Below are positions 41,030 through 50,454 of a DNA stretch of 64,000 nucleotides, piece by piece (position 1 is the stretch's first letter; every line of letters begins with the position of its first letter). The notes beneath the pieces are model-generated. The model did no database searches. It worked only from the letters and a program-made list of their open reading frames with translations, and had not been told where the DNA came from. Made by a program: the position numbers and the translations under genes. This stretch comes from Vesta saturnalis (Eukaryota > Arthropoda > Insecta > Coleoptera > Lampyridae): positions 18,501-82,500 of the forward strand of contig JARFJB010001971.1 of NCBI GenBank assembly GCA_036346205.1, written 5' to 3'.

Positions 41030-41529
41030 TTATTTTAACTGCTTATTTACCTTAGAAGCTATAATATTCAATGTAAACAAATATTATTTAAATTCACACA
41101 GACACACACGAACAATTTTAAAAAATCAGCGTAACTGGGGAGTGACCGTTTTGTTAAGTATTTTCAGACTACAAAACACTTTAGAACTATTACAAAGACA
41201 ATTGTCGGAAGGTAATCGCTCTTTAACTTTAAGCTGCGATATCTGCCATCTTACCGTACATCATCGGTTTATATACCTTCTCAAGTTAACGATAGAGGGT
41301 ACAATAACCCGATGGTCAACGAGTTTATGGAACATTGATGTCCTTCAAAAGATAAGAAATAGAGCATGGTTATAAAATAGTAAGGCGCATAAGACAATAT
41401 ATATAATGAACCAAGGCCGCCTTTCAATATCGTAAAAGATTGACAACCAAAGCGCTTAAAGTTACCTTGACATTTTTTGGGCATTTCCCGTAGGGTGAAT
41501 GACCCCCAAAAATTGCCAAAAATTGCCAA
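41030..41529. other. Non-coding stretch right of PolB (copy A)
   Basis: No frame of interest. It contains the possible minus-strand TATA box and leads into the minisatellite. Confidence 0.4.
41268..41275 (-). promoter_or_regulatory. Possible TATA box for the minus-strand block (copy A)
   Basis: TATATAAA on the minus strand lies about 245 bp upstream of the PolB ATG. A TATATAAG at about 60,267-60,274 lies about 205 bp upstream of PolB in copy B. The pairing is suggestive, not proven. Confidence 0.35.
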
Positions 41530-42100
41530 ACAATGTAATTTGACACCCCAAAATTACCAAAAAAAATGTAATTTGACACCCCCAAAATTACAAAAAAAAA
41601 TGTAATTTGACACCCCCAAAATTACAAAAAAATGTAATTTGACACCCCCAAAATTACCAAAAAATGTAATTTGACACCTCCCAAAAATTGCCTGAAAAAT
41701 GTAATTTGACGCCCTCAAAGTTACCAAAAAATGTAATTTGACACCTCCCAAAAATTGCCTGAAAAATGTAATTTGACGCCCTCAAAAATTGCCAAAAATT
41801 GTAATTTGACACCCTCAAAAATTGCGTGAAAATGCAATTTGACACCCCTACAAAATTACCAAAAAATGTAATTTGACACCTCCGAAAATTGCAACATAAA
41901 ATGTAATTTGACACCTCCAAAAATTATCGAAAAAATGTAATTTGACACCCCCACAAAATTGTGGAAAAATGTAAATTTGACAACCCCCGAAATTGCCATG
42001 AAATGTAATTTGACACACCTCAAAAATTACCTCAATATAATGTAATATGACACCCTCCAAAAATTAAAGAAAATTGCCAACAATTAAAGTTTGACATCCA
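41530..42100 (-). repeat. Minisatellite, about 34-bp unit with TGTAATTTGACACC core
   Basis: About 16 units, each with TGTAATTTGACACC followed by a variable CCCAAAATTACCAAAAAA-type half; spacing is 29-38 bp. Minus-strand frames through it look repetitive (VKLHF) only because of the repeat. Absent from copy B. Confidence 0.93.
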
Positions 42101-42353
42101 ATTGATTATACTAGCTGTTTTGTATTTTGCTACTAATTTTATAGATCACATAATTACCTTGGGTTAGTCCCTTAACCTTATTTAAGTTAACGAACTACTC
42201 TCACATATGTTGGTTCATTACCCTTATCATTTTCGCTTGTTTTGCCAACGTTAACAAAACCTACACCTATATATACGTTTAACATTGCACTTCTTATTCA
42301 GTTATTATATGTACATCTACATTGCAATAACACGTATACATATATACATTACA

Positions 42354-42967
42354 ATGGCGTCATTATGCAAAAAAACGAAATTGAGCTTAAAAAAGAAAAA
42401 TAACGAAAAACCACAAATACTGCAGCACTTGCTGGTGCAGCCAGCTAGTAGTACTGCTGTATCACTACCGCAGGCACTACCACCATTATCATCACCTGCA
42501 GATATTCCTGTGATAAGTATCCGGGACAGTGATATCGAAGAAGATTTTGCACGCTACTTCGAAAAGTAAGTAACTTATTTCTTAATTTATGTATGATGAT
42601 TGCATTATTAATGTGATTCATTTTCCACTTACAGTTCACTCCTGTTACTACCGCGGTAGCATCGCCGGGGTGGATGCGTGGGGGTAAAAACCTCTTGCTG
42701 CTCGACATGCCTTCGCAAGGGCACCAACTCCCTGAGACGTGTCAACTCCCCGAGCCCGCGGTAAGGCCACATCATCTGCGGGAAACAAATTTGGAGTGGC
42801 TGCGTGATTTCTGCATTTCGAACCAAGATCGTGTGGCTGAACTTAGGAATCGTGTGGCCCGGCTAACTAAGGAGTTAGCTGAGGCCTCGGACGAGTTGGC
42901 ATCGACCGAAAAAACTGGTCGGAATGCAGAACTAGTGTTTCGTGCCTTGGACAATATGGATCCTTAG
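42354..42967 (+). CDS. Two-part ORF of unknown function in the cargo of Polinton A
   Basis: The first part (ATG 42,354 to about 42,566) encodes a Lys-rich then Pro/Ser/Ala-rich N terminus and an acidic end (DSDIEEDFARYFE). It is followed by GTAAGT at 42,566 and a pyrimidine-AG at 42,634. The second part (about 42,635-42,967, TAG) ends with a coiled coil: NQDRVAELRNRVARLTKELAEASDELAST. Joining at these consensus sites leaves the second part out of frame, so either another site is used, a base has been lost, or the halves are separate. Its GC content exceeds that of its surroundings. Upstream TATATATA-type sequence at about 42,271 could be a promoter. No family recognised. Confidence 0.35.
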
Positions 42968-43032
42968 AGTGTTAGGTGTAGTTTAGTGTAGTTTAGTTTT
43001 TTTATTATTTTTTCTAAAGTAGTTTTAATTGT

Positions 43033-43565
43033 TGTTATTTGTAAAATAAATGTTTAATTCTTTTTCGGCTTTTTTTCTTATAGTGAAATATTCAGATCAC
43101 CTATAATGTGTAGAGGTTTTGAAAATAAACGTTTTAATTCTTTTACTTTTTCCTTAAGGTGAAATATTCACATCACCTATAACTATAAAGTGTAGAGATT
43201 ATACATCAAAAAGTATTGCAATTTTACATGTGAATTAAACATAAACAGTAAAAATCATAAGTAGTTGCATAACGATTTTGCACAATTTTTCCAAGTTCAA
43301 AATCTCTTTGATGTCACTAAAGTTTTAGTAAGATGAAATTTGTTTTTCGTTACATGATTATCCATTTATCTCGTTAAATATTATATTTAAATACAGTTTT
43401 TAAAAGATTCTTGTTATAGGATACAAATTTCCGTAATAAAACATCTAACTCGGTAACATAATAATAATATTTAGAACAAAATCTCAAATTTTACATGATT
43501 TTTAAAAATGTACATACTTTTCTTAAAACAAGCATTAGAAATTTATATGCGAAAATGCGAACTTA
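43033..43565 (+). repeat. Direct repeat, copy 1, in Polinton A cargo
   Basis: Shares with 45,588-45,970 the order GTAAATAAATGTTTA, TCTTATAGTGAAATATTCAGATCACCTATAA, then TAAGATGAAATTTG, ATTATCCATTTAT and GATACAAATTTCCGTAAT, ending with GAAAATGCG. Copy 1 has an extra tandem version of the TGAAATATTCA block near 43,160 and about 100 bp of additional sequence. Both contain AATAAA and may be duplicated 3' flanks. Confidence 0.8.
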
Positions 43566-45315
43566 TGATTTTATAATATAGTTAAATCAAACTTCATAAC
43601 ACATTATTTATTTATTTTGCACCCTTCTTATTTTTAAACTCTTCATCTTCAGCTTCACCTCGTACATTGTAACGAACCGCAAGTCATTACTTCAAAATTT
43701 TTTTAATTAATTAATTATTTTACAATCAGCCCTCGTAAAAGAAATGATGTAAGCTTTCTTAGTATTCAAACACCTGCAAAACTTAATCTAATATTTCTTA
43801 GTATTCCGTATTACTCAGTCACTTACATATATTGCTCATTATTTCGTTTGATTGCACAACAATAATTAATTTGTTTCCACTCCAACGTAGATTTCATAAA
43901 ACATCGAAAGTTTTATACGTCAGAGTAATCTCCGCCAATTACAAATAGGATTAAACAGAAGCCGCCACCGCCTACTGAGGGTCCTCTATAAAACCGCGTC
44001 GCACCTTAAGAATTATTAATAGTATTATATCTATCTATCTATCGGTATTTAAAAACGCGCCACGTAAACGCATCCCGCCGCCGAGAAGTATAGCCGTAAC
44101 CGTAACCGACCAGCCGCCGTAGAAGAGTTCCGTCGCGCCACTTGAACGCATCCCGCCGCCGAGAAGTAGTTAGTTGGTTTCACCAGCTCCTGTATTAGTT
44201 AGTCCGTTTGACTAACTCCGACTCCAGAAAACCTGCACGTGACGGTTGCGTTAAAGTAAATCACCGCAGACCTAGTGATAGCCACCGCGAGTTTAGCTCC
44301 TTGAATTTGCCGAACGCGCATCGCGAACCTTTTGTAAATCGAAAGCTATCCTCGATCTTTGTGATTAACGACACGTAAGTCTGTAGAGTAACTCAGAACA
44401 CCAACATAAACACAAACACACCAAACCCCGAGAGCGACGGGCTGGTCCCGGAGCAGTCAGTATTAACACACCTGAAACACCCAGACCGCTACGGGCAAAA
44501 GCCACGTGGTAGTCGGGAAATCACAAACGCCAACACACACCAACCCCCAGACCGCTACGGGCAAAAGCCACGTGGTAGTCGAGTATACACCCACCACGCT
44601 AACATATACCTGACGACGAGAGCTAAGTAGGACTGTATAGACCTGCAGCTTTCATCAGTTACGCTCACTTACATTCTAAACACCTGAATTCACCAGCTCG
44701 CTGGAGAAGGACCGAAGTGCTGATAATCACAAATCGAACTAACCGTAGAGTATCCGTCAAAGACCTGTAGTAGAAGGAAACCGTCCCCCGATACCCACGC
44801 GCTTAGTAAACGAATTTCCAGAAAGCAATCAATTCATTGTTTTCCACCAGCTTATTCCGCAAGTATAAAAAACCGCCTTTAATAAATACGCGTTTTGTGT
44901 GTATACCATTAAGTAACGTCGATTGTATCTACGTGAGATTTCTTTCATTGACATAAAGGAAATCACCACCATAAAATTACATCCCCGAAGATAACGTGCA
45001 GATCTTAATTATACAACCAAACGTGTATAATCCGCCTAGTCTAAATTTAATGCAAAAGTAAACCTCTGAAGAAGTCATATTTTCAAGCATAATACATCGC
45101 GAAAGTAAATTACTTCACGAAGCATACGCGCTTGTCCGTCTTCCAGAAATTACTAAAGGTAAAGAGCACGCACTTAGACCGGTACAACCGTCATGCGTAC
45201 ACAAGTGAACTCGATATCGATTTTCACTAGTGACCTAGATTCGCAACCCTCGTTTTGAATAACCAGTAGTTTGTTTATAACCAGTAGTTTACGTTTAGGT
45301 TAGTTGATTTAGAAT

Positions 45316-45362
<47 letters not shown>

Positions 45363-45587
45363 TCTGTAAATATAGGAAAATATATTATTTTAAACCATTT
45401 TATTTTAATTATTTTATGTGGACAGTGTAGAGCTAAGATTAAAGATACGACGAACCCACACCTCTTTAGTTTCAAATATAAAGACCGATTGCAGTTTAGC
45501 CGCGGCAAATATAAAAATTGTAAGAAAGGACCTTACAACATTTCCAACGTTCTCATCACTATATAATATAATTGTTAGACTAGTGTT
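43566..45587. mobile_element. Possible inserted segment between the direct repeats
   Basis: About 2 kb of different composition. A GC-richer part (43,960-44,800) contains CTCTATAAAACCGCG, a TATA-like core at about 43,990. Two internal duplications follow: GCATCCCGCCGCCGAGAAGTA at about 44,071 and 44,148, and CCCAGACCGCTACGGGCAAA at about 44,479 and 44,546. An AT microsatellite lies at 45,318-45,358. This could be a solo LTR or a promoter/5' leader of a retroelement. No reverse transcriptase or other domain is present, so the class is unproven. Confidence 0.3.
45318..45358. repeat. AT microsatellite
   Basis: About 20 AT units in a row. Confidence 0.95.
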
Positions 45588-45970
45588 ATTTGTAAATAAA
45601 TGTTTATTTTTCTATTTTACTTTATTTCTTATAGTGAAATATTCAGATCACCTATAATGTGTAGAGGTTGTGAAAATAAATGTTTTAATTCTTTTTCCTT
45701 AAGGTAAAATATTCACATCAACTATAACACAGTTTTAATAAGATGAAATTTGTTTTGTTACATGATTATCCATTTATTTCGTTAAAATATTATACATAAA
45801 TACAGTTTTAAAAGATTCTTTTATAGGATACAAATTTCCGTAATGAAACATCTAATTGGGTAACTTAATATTTGGAAGAACAAAATCCCAAATTTTACAT
45901 GATTTAAAAAATTTACATACTTTTCTTAAAAACAAGCATTAGAAATTTATATGTGAAAATGCGTACACTC
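45588..45970 (+). repeat. Direct repeat, copy 2, in Polinton A cargo
   Basis: Shorter partner of 43,033-43,565, ending at the same GAAAATGCG word. Beyond it the two flanks differ completely. Confidence 0.8.
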
Positions 45971-46211
45971 CTAAATCTACCTTCTAAATCTTTAACTTTT
46001 CATATCAACACCTCCAACCTCTTCTTTCACTCAACAATAGTTCATACTTGTTCTTTCTATTTCCATACTGAAGCTGTCTCATTCTTCTATTTATTTCATA
46101 CACCTCTAAATCTACCTTTAAATCTTTAATTTTCGTATCAACACCTCCAACCTCTTCTTTCGCTCCACAATAGTTAATACTTGTTCTTTTCTTGCGTTTC
46201 CTATCTTGCAT
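45971..46211 (-). repeat. Tandem duplication with a short coiled-coil frame
   Basis: A block with CTAAATCTACCTT...AAATCTTTAA...ATCAACACCTCCAACCTCTTC at about 45,972-46,055 recurs at 46,106-46,190. On the minus strand the unit encodes KIKDLKVDLEVYE, a coiled-coil-like heptad segment (frame 46,211-46,005). It may be a scrap of a retroelement ORF1 or chance. Confidence 0.45.
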
Positions 46212-46476
46212 ACTACCATTTTCATCATTTCTGCTAATACTAAATCACACACACCCAAGGAAGCCTTTTTATTATAAATCTACATCCTTCAAAACCGCTA
46301 ACCTAGGCTTCTTCTTCTTCTTCTTTCCATAAACTTAATCTATTTTTACACTTCTAAGAAATGTTATACGATATCCCTACAGATCAATAATCTTTGACCT
46401 GGACCACTACACTTTTAGACTTCTAAGAATTGTAATATGACGATAAAGATGACATTGCAATTTCTATTTTACTTTG

Positions 46477-46635
46477 ACCTTAACCTGCTCCAAAATTTAA
46501 ATTCGCCAAAAGCATGCTTCAAACGTCCTTGAGGCGTGGAGCGCGTTCTGGCATAATGAGAAAACTCACTTGACCTTGAAATAAATCCCATAAGATTTAC
46601 ATGGGTGACCTTGAAGTGGAGTACATATTACTACT
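46477..46635 (-). repeat. Right terminal inverted repeat of Polinton A
   Basis: Reverse complement of 26,954-27,118, ending in CATATTACTACT. It directly abuts CGTGTC satellite units. Two copies of the reverse-strand motif TGACCTTGA occur in it, near 46,571 and 46,607. Confidence 0.9.
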
Positions 46636-46781
46636 CGTGTCCGTGTCCGTGTCCGTGTCCGTGTCCGTGTCCGTGTCCGTGTCCGTGTCTGTGTCTGTGT
46701 TTGTGTCTGTCTCTTTGTCAGTCTCTTTATCCGTGTCTGTGTCTGTGTCCGTGTCTGTGTCTGTGTCTGTGTCTGTGTCTG
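46636..46781 (+). repeat. Hexanucleotide satellite array 4, between the two Polintons
   Basis: 146 bp: CGTGTC units first, then TGTGTC with a few variants (TCTTTG, TTTATC). It is in the same orientation as the other arrays and separates Polinton A from B. Confidence 0.95.
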
Positions 46782-48090
46782 AGTAGTATAGCTACCCCAC
46801 TTCTGACTCACTTTTGTCACTAGATTTGTCACCAGATTTGGAAAAAGTCACCAAAAAGGTCACTAGATTTCAAGGTTGGTAACACTGTCTATTTCAAGGT
46901 CACCGCAGGCCACGTGTTAGGTTGGTAAGCTTGCTTCTTCAAGGTCACCGAGGACACGATGTAGAAAAGGTTTGTAACCCTGCTAAGCCTCTTCAAGGTC
47001 GCCGCTTCAAGGCCACGTTGTAGGAATGGTTTGTAACCCTGCTAAGTCTCTTCAAGGTTACCGCTTCAAGGCCACGTGGTAGGAAAGGTTTGTAACCCTG
47101 CTAAGTCTCTTCAAGGTCACCTAAGGTCACGTGTAGGTTGGTGACTCTGCTAGGTCTCTTCAAGGTCATGCTTGCACGTTCCCTTCAAGGTCAGTAACTA
47201 GAAAAGTTACTGTATTTCTGGTTGTTGATTGTCCACGTCAATTTTAGATTATCCCACACATTACCTGCATCTATTCCTCAAGGTCATCACATTGCCCTCG
47301 GTCTCAAGCCCTGAGGTTTATGCATGTTTCAAGGTCATCAAGCAATGTTTACTATGGTCACGCCCACCAGTGCTCTCAAGTGATTCCCCAAAACAGGTAG
47401 CCGTTTCCTAAAACAGGTAGCCGTTTCCTAAAAACAGGTAGCCGTTTCCTAAAACAGGGGGGTCCGTTTTCCAAAACAGATGGCTGTTTCGCAACCGTTT
47501 CCCCCCAAGGTCACACGAGAGAACAAAGGGATCCATTGTTCATAGTCTATGCTTAAAATTTTCAAGGTCACATGAGAAATGAACAAAGTCGATCCATTGT
47601 TCCGTTATAATTATTAAAAATAAATTGTTGTCTAAACACACTTCATTTCTAGGAAATCAATTTTCAAGACCAAAGGGGGTTCATTATTCTAGCCAACGCT
47701 TCCAAGTCTATGCTTACAATTTTCAAAGTCACATGAGAAATGAACAAAGACGATCCATTGTTCCGTTATAATTTCTAAAAATAGATTGTTATCTAAATAC
47801 ATCTCAATTCCAGGAAATCAAGAACAAAGGCGGTCCATTGTTCTAGCCAACGCTTCAAAGTCTATGCTTATAATTTTCAAGGTCACACGAGAGAACAAAG
47901 GCGATTCATTGTTCTGGTTGATTCATAAAAATAGATTGTTATCTAAATACATGTCAATTCTGAGAAATCAAGAATAAAGGCGATCCATTGTTCACAAAGT
48001 CTATGCTTTTAATTTTCAAGGTCACGCGAGAGAACAAAGGCGATTCATAGTTTTGGCTGAGTCATAGCTTCTGAAATTCTGAGAAATCAA
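46782..48090 (+). repeat. Left terminal inverted repeat of Polinton B
   Basis: Pairs with 60,312-61,718 in reverse complement, from AGTAGTATAGC at the tip to CTGAGAAATCAAGA at the inner end. Inside are three tandem families: about 65-bp units with TAACCCTGCTAAGTCTCTTC (46,920-47,160), about 22-bp units of CAAAACAGGTAGCCGTTTCC (47,390-47,500), and units of roughly 110-180 bp with GATCCATTGTTC, TCTATGCTTA and AGATTGTTATCTAA (47,520-48,080). Exact TCAAGGTCA occurs at 46,894, 46,939, 47,111, 47,160, 47,185, 47,278, 47,329, 47,562, 47,877 and 48,016. No gene. Confidence 0.93.
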
Positions 48091-48337
48091 GAACAAAGAC
48101 GATGTATTTTTCAGACTGATTAGGTCATCTAACAAGTAAAATTTTTTTATAAAACTTATAATTTATTAAGCACAATATTCATCTATATACAGATAAGAAA
48201 TCGATTTAAGTAAATATACATATTATGGGAAGTTTGATGTACTTAACATTTTGTAATACCTTTTGCTGGATCATATAACATTTAGTGCCTCCAACCATAT
48301 GTAAACATGCTCATTTCGAAAATAGTGTTTAGTCGTA
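48091..48337. other. Spacer between left TIR and first gene of Polinton B
   Basis: AT-rich, no frame. The early genes that copy A carries in this position are missing. Confidence 0.5.
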
Positions 48338-49236
48338 ATGCGGTTGTGGACAAGTAAAGTCATGAAAAAAGCAATAAAATCACTACTGGAACGAAGTTCA
48401 GCTCCGGATACTTCATACTGCTGTAGTAACAATATGAATAATAATTTAACATTTTGTTGTTCATGCTGTCAAAATAGTGATGTAGTAGTAGCAAAAATAA
48501 AGAGAAACAAGATGAAGGTTATTCCGACTGGTCATCATCATTTCAACATACGGCTGAGGTGTATAAACAGGCAGCTAATGAATACATAATCGATTGTGCT
48601 TCCCATAAACTATCGAACGATACGCATATTGAAATTGGATACAGTACACACCTTAACCTTGCACCAGTAGTGCGTATGGGATGTGGCAACAGCGATAATG
48701 TGGTATTAGACATGAAGGAACGGAATGGACTTCTAAGATGGTATTCATATGTAGAAATACAATTTCTCCGATCCCAAGAAATTGAAATCCAAATTGATTG
48801 GTCACATGTAAACGAGAAGGATATAATACATGAGCAAGATTACGAATCTCTATCTAGCCATCTCGGTATTTATTACAATTGGGAATTGATTAAAGGATAT
48901 GAGAGAATTTTGAAAACTGTTATGGTAGAAAACTACAACTGTTGTTCGTGTACATTCAATGCCCACCATGTAGAAGAACTATTCGATTTAAAGGATATAA
49001 TAAGCTATAGATTGGAATTTCTTGAATCTTACAATCTGGTGTGTTTCTATGAAAAATTCATACGACAAGTGGTTGACTACCATCGTTTTCGTGAGAAGGA
49101 ATTCGGTGATGATGACATTTATAAAGAGATTCATGATGTTATAAATGCCAAATATAATATTAATTCGCATAACACTGTATGCTTAATGGAAATATTGTAC
49201 TATCGCCCTGCTTATCTAATGTATAGTATTTACTAA
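48338..49236 (+). pseudogene. Polinton B Cys-rich protein of unknown function, one frameshift
   Basis: ATG 48,338 encodes a Cys-rich N terminus (FCCSCCQ). A shift in the A-rich stretch near 48,495 moves it to the frame that continues to TAA 49,236. Shared with copy A: HIEIGYS, IDWSHVNE, YYNWELIKGY, ELFDLKDIISYRLEFLES and HNTVCLMEILYYRPAYL. Nearly 300 residues if continuous. The protein is well conserved between two diverged elements, which argues for an important role, but no domain is recognisable. Confidence 0.7.
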
Positions 49237-49266
49237 AAATAAAGTTTTTACACTCTCGATTTTAGG

Positions 49267-49274
49267 TATAAATA
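49267..49274 (+). promoter_or_regulatory. TATA box of the PLA2-like minor capsid gene (copy B)
   Basis: TATAAATA starts 34 bp before ATG 49,301, the same distance as in copy A. Confidence 0.6.
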
Positions 49275-49300
49275 CCCTGCCCTATCCCTCAAGGTGAACA

Positions 49301-50080
49301 ATGATATGTAAGAAGCGGAAGAGTGCAGGTGGTTTAGTGAATACGCTAATCAATAAACTTCCGGTGGAATTGCATTTACCCGGTTACCAGTATTGTGGCC
49401 CCGGTACAAAATGAGAGAAACGACTAGCACGCGGTGACCCTGGTATTAATCAATTAGATGCGCAATGCAAACTGCATGATATCAGTTATAGAGACTACCA
49501 AGATTTAGAAAGTCGACATGGAGCAGATAAAATTTTAGAAGAAAAAGCTTGGGAACGCTTTAAATCGACAGACGCAACATTAGGTGAACGAGCTGCAGCT
49601 TTAGCAGTCGGTACCACCATGAAGGCAAAGAGAAAATTTGGAATGGGGTTTAAACGTTGGTCCAAGAAGAAGAATGGTGAATGTTTATTGCATGTACGAA
49701 AAACAATAGCGAAAGAAATAAAAGCTAACGGAGATTTCACCGACACAATAAAGTCAGCACTGTCAACGGCAAAACGTGTAGTAAAAAGGTTGGGGGGGAA
49801 GAAAAATATTAAAGTTCCTAGAGTAATTCCCTTACCTAAACAAGGAGGTGTTTTACCATTTCTTATTCCGTTATTCGCAGGATTATCAGCAATCGGTGCT
49901 TTAGCTGGCGGCGCATCGGGAATTGCTAAAGCGGTCAATGATGCAAAAAATGCCAAAAAATTGCAAGAAGAGACATCGCGCCATAATCGCATGATGGAAT
50001 CGATCGCTGGTGGCGCATTTTATCTAAAACCATACAAATCTGGAGATGCATTATACTTAAAACCGTTTCCAAAAAACTGA
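49301..50080 (+). pseudogene. Polinton B minor capsid protein: PLA2-like domain fused to pX/pVI-like hydrophobic domain, one stop
   Basis: A single frame of 259 codons from ATG 49,301, broken only by TGA at 49,412-49,414. The N-terminal PLA2-like domain has YCGPG at residues 31-35 and the catalytic HDISY further on. A basic Lys/Arg-rich middle (KAKRKFGMGFKRWSKKK) follows. The C-terminal hydrophobic segment has VPRVIPLPKQGG and LPFLIPLFAGLSAIGALAGG, then TSRHNRMMESIA and repeated YLKP motifs. Adenovirus core/minor proteins X and VI have comparable basic and amphipathic segments; in Polintons this combination is thought to aid membrane passage. The interrupting stop removes everything after the Ca-binding loop. 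Confidence 0.82.
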
Positions 50081-50085
50081 GTAGA

Positions 50086-50427
50086 TTACCCGAAGGAGCG
50101 TTAACAGATATTGATTTAAAGAAATACACAAAAGATGTATCATACTTTAGGGGTATTTTTATGATAGATGGCCTGCCTAAATTACCACAGAAAAATGAAT
50201 CTGGAATCATCAACTTAGATAGTCAAAGCGGACCGGGTACACATTGGGTTTGGTACAAAAAGCGTGGTGAAAAGGTACGGTATTACGATAGTTTCGGTAA
50301 TCTTCGACCACCAGTTGAAGTGACTAACTACTTTCGGGAATGTAAAATTTATTATAATTACAATCAATATCAGGAATTTAATAGCATTATTTGTGGGCAC
50401 CTATGCCTACAATTTCTATATAAATAA
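50086..50427 (+). CDS. Polinton B adenain-like cysteine protease
   Basis: The conserved frame is open from at least 49,987 and ends at TAA 50,427. Family-typical sequence starts at LSRLPEGALTDIDL (about 50,077), overlapping the preceding gene, but the first in-frame ATG is 50,161, so the true start is uncertain or lost. Blocks: NESGIINLDSQSGPG, THWVWYKK (catalytic His near 50,240), YYDSFGNLRPP, YYNYNQYQEFN (Gln near 50,373) and ICGHLCLQFL (catalytic Cys near 50,395). All catalytic positions are present. It would process capsid proteins during particle maturation. The final codons supply the TATA box of the next gene. Confidence 0.8.
   Translation, partial: LPEGALTDIDLKKYTKDVSYFRGIFMIDGLPKLPQKNESGIINLDSQSGPGTHWVWYKKRGEKVRYYDSFGNLRPPVEVTNYFRECKIYYNYNQYQEFNSIICGHLCLQFLYK
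50417..50426 (+). promoter_or_regulatory. TATA box inside the protease 3' end, for the minor capsid gene (copy B)
   Basis: TATATAAATA starts 38 bp before ATG 50,455 and is built from the last protease codons Leu-Tyr-Lys-stop. The decamer is identical in copy A. Confidence 0.6.
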
Positions 50428-50454
50428 TCGACATAACCTTAAATTTTCTCAGTT

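Larger units (their letters stand above)
26954..46635 (+). mobile_element. Polinton (Maverick) copy A, 19.7 kb
   Basis: The left end AGTAGTAATATG (26,954) and the right end CATATTACTACT (to 46,635) are inverted copies, followed inward by about 160 bp of matching sequence. The flanking hexamers are CGTGAC (26,948-26,953) and CGTGTC (46,636-46,641), differing at one base, as expected for a 6-bp target site duplication of a Polinton. Inside are PolB, integrase, protease, packaging ATPase, major and minor capsid genes. Only the ATPase and the fibre-like ORF look undamaged among recognised genes. Unlike copy B it carries an early gene block (27.4-28.5 kb) and a 5 kb segment between PolB and the right TIR. 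Confidence 0.93.

Noticed and set aside
41554..42060. Minus-strand repetitive protein (VKLHF units)
   Set aside because: The frame changes between units because the unit length is not a multiple of three; it simply reflects the minisatellite.
41530..42100. CRISPR-like array
   Set aside because: Repeats of 14-18 bp with short, similar AT-rich intervals and a eukaryotic context; intervals are variants of one unit, not unique spacers.
45418..45657. ORF of 79 codons between the direct repeats
   Set aside because: No domain, no promoter in place, and it runs into the duplicated 3' flank; likely chance.
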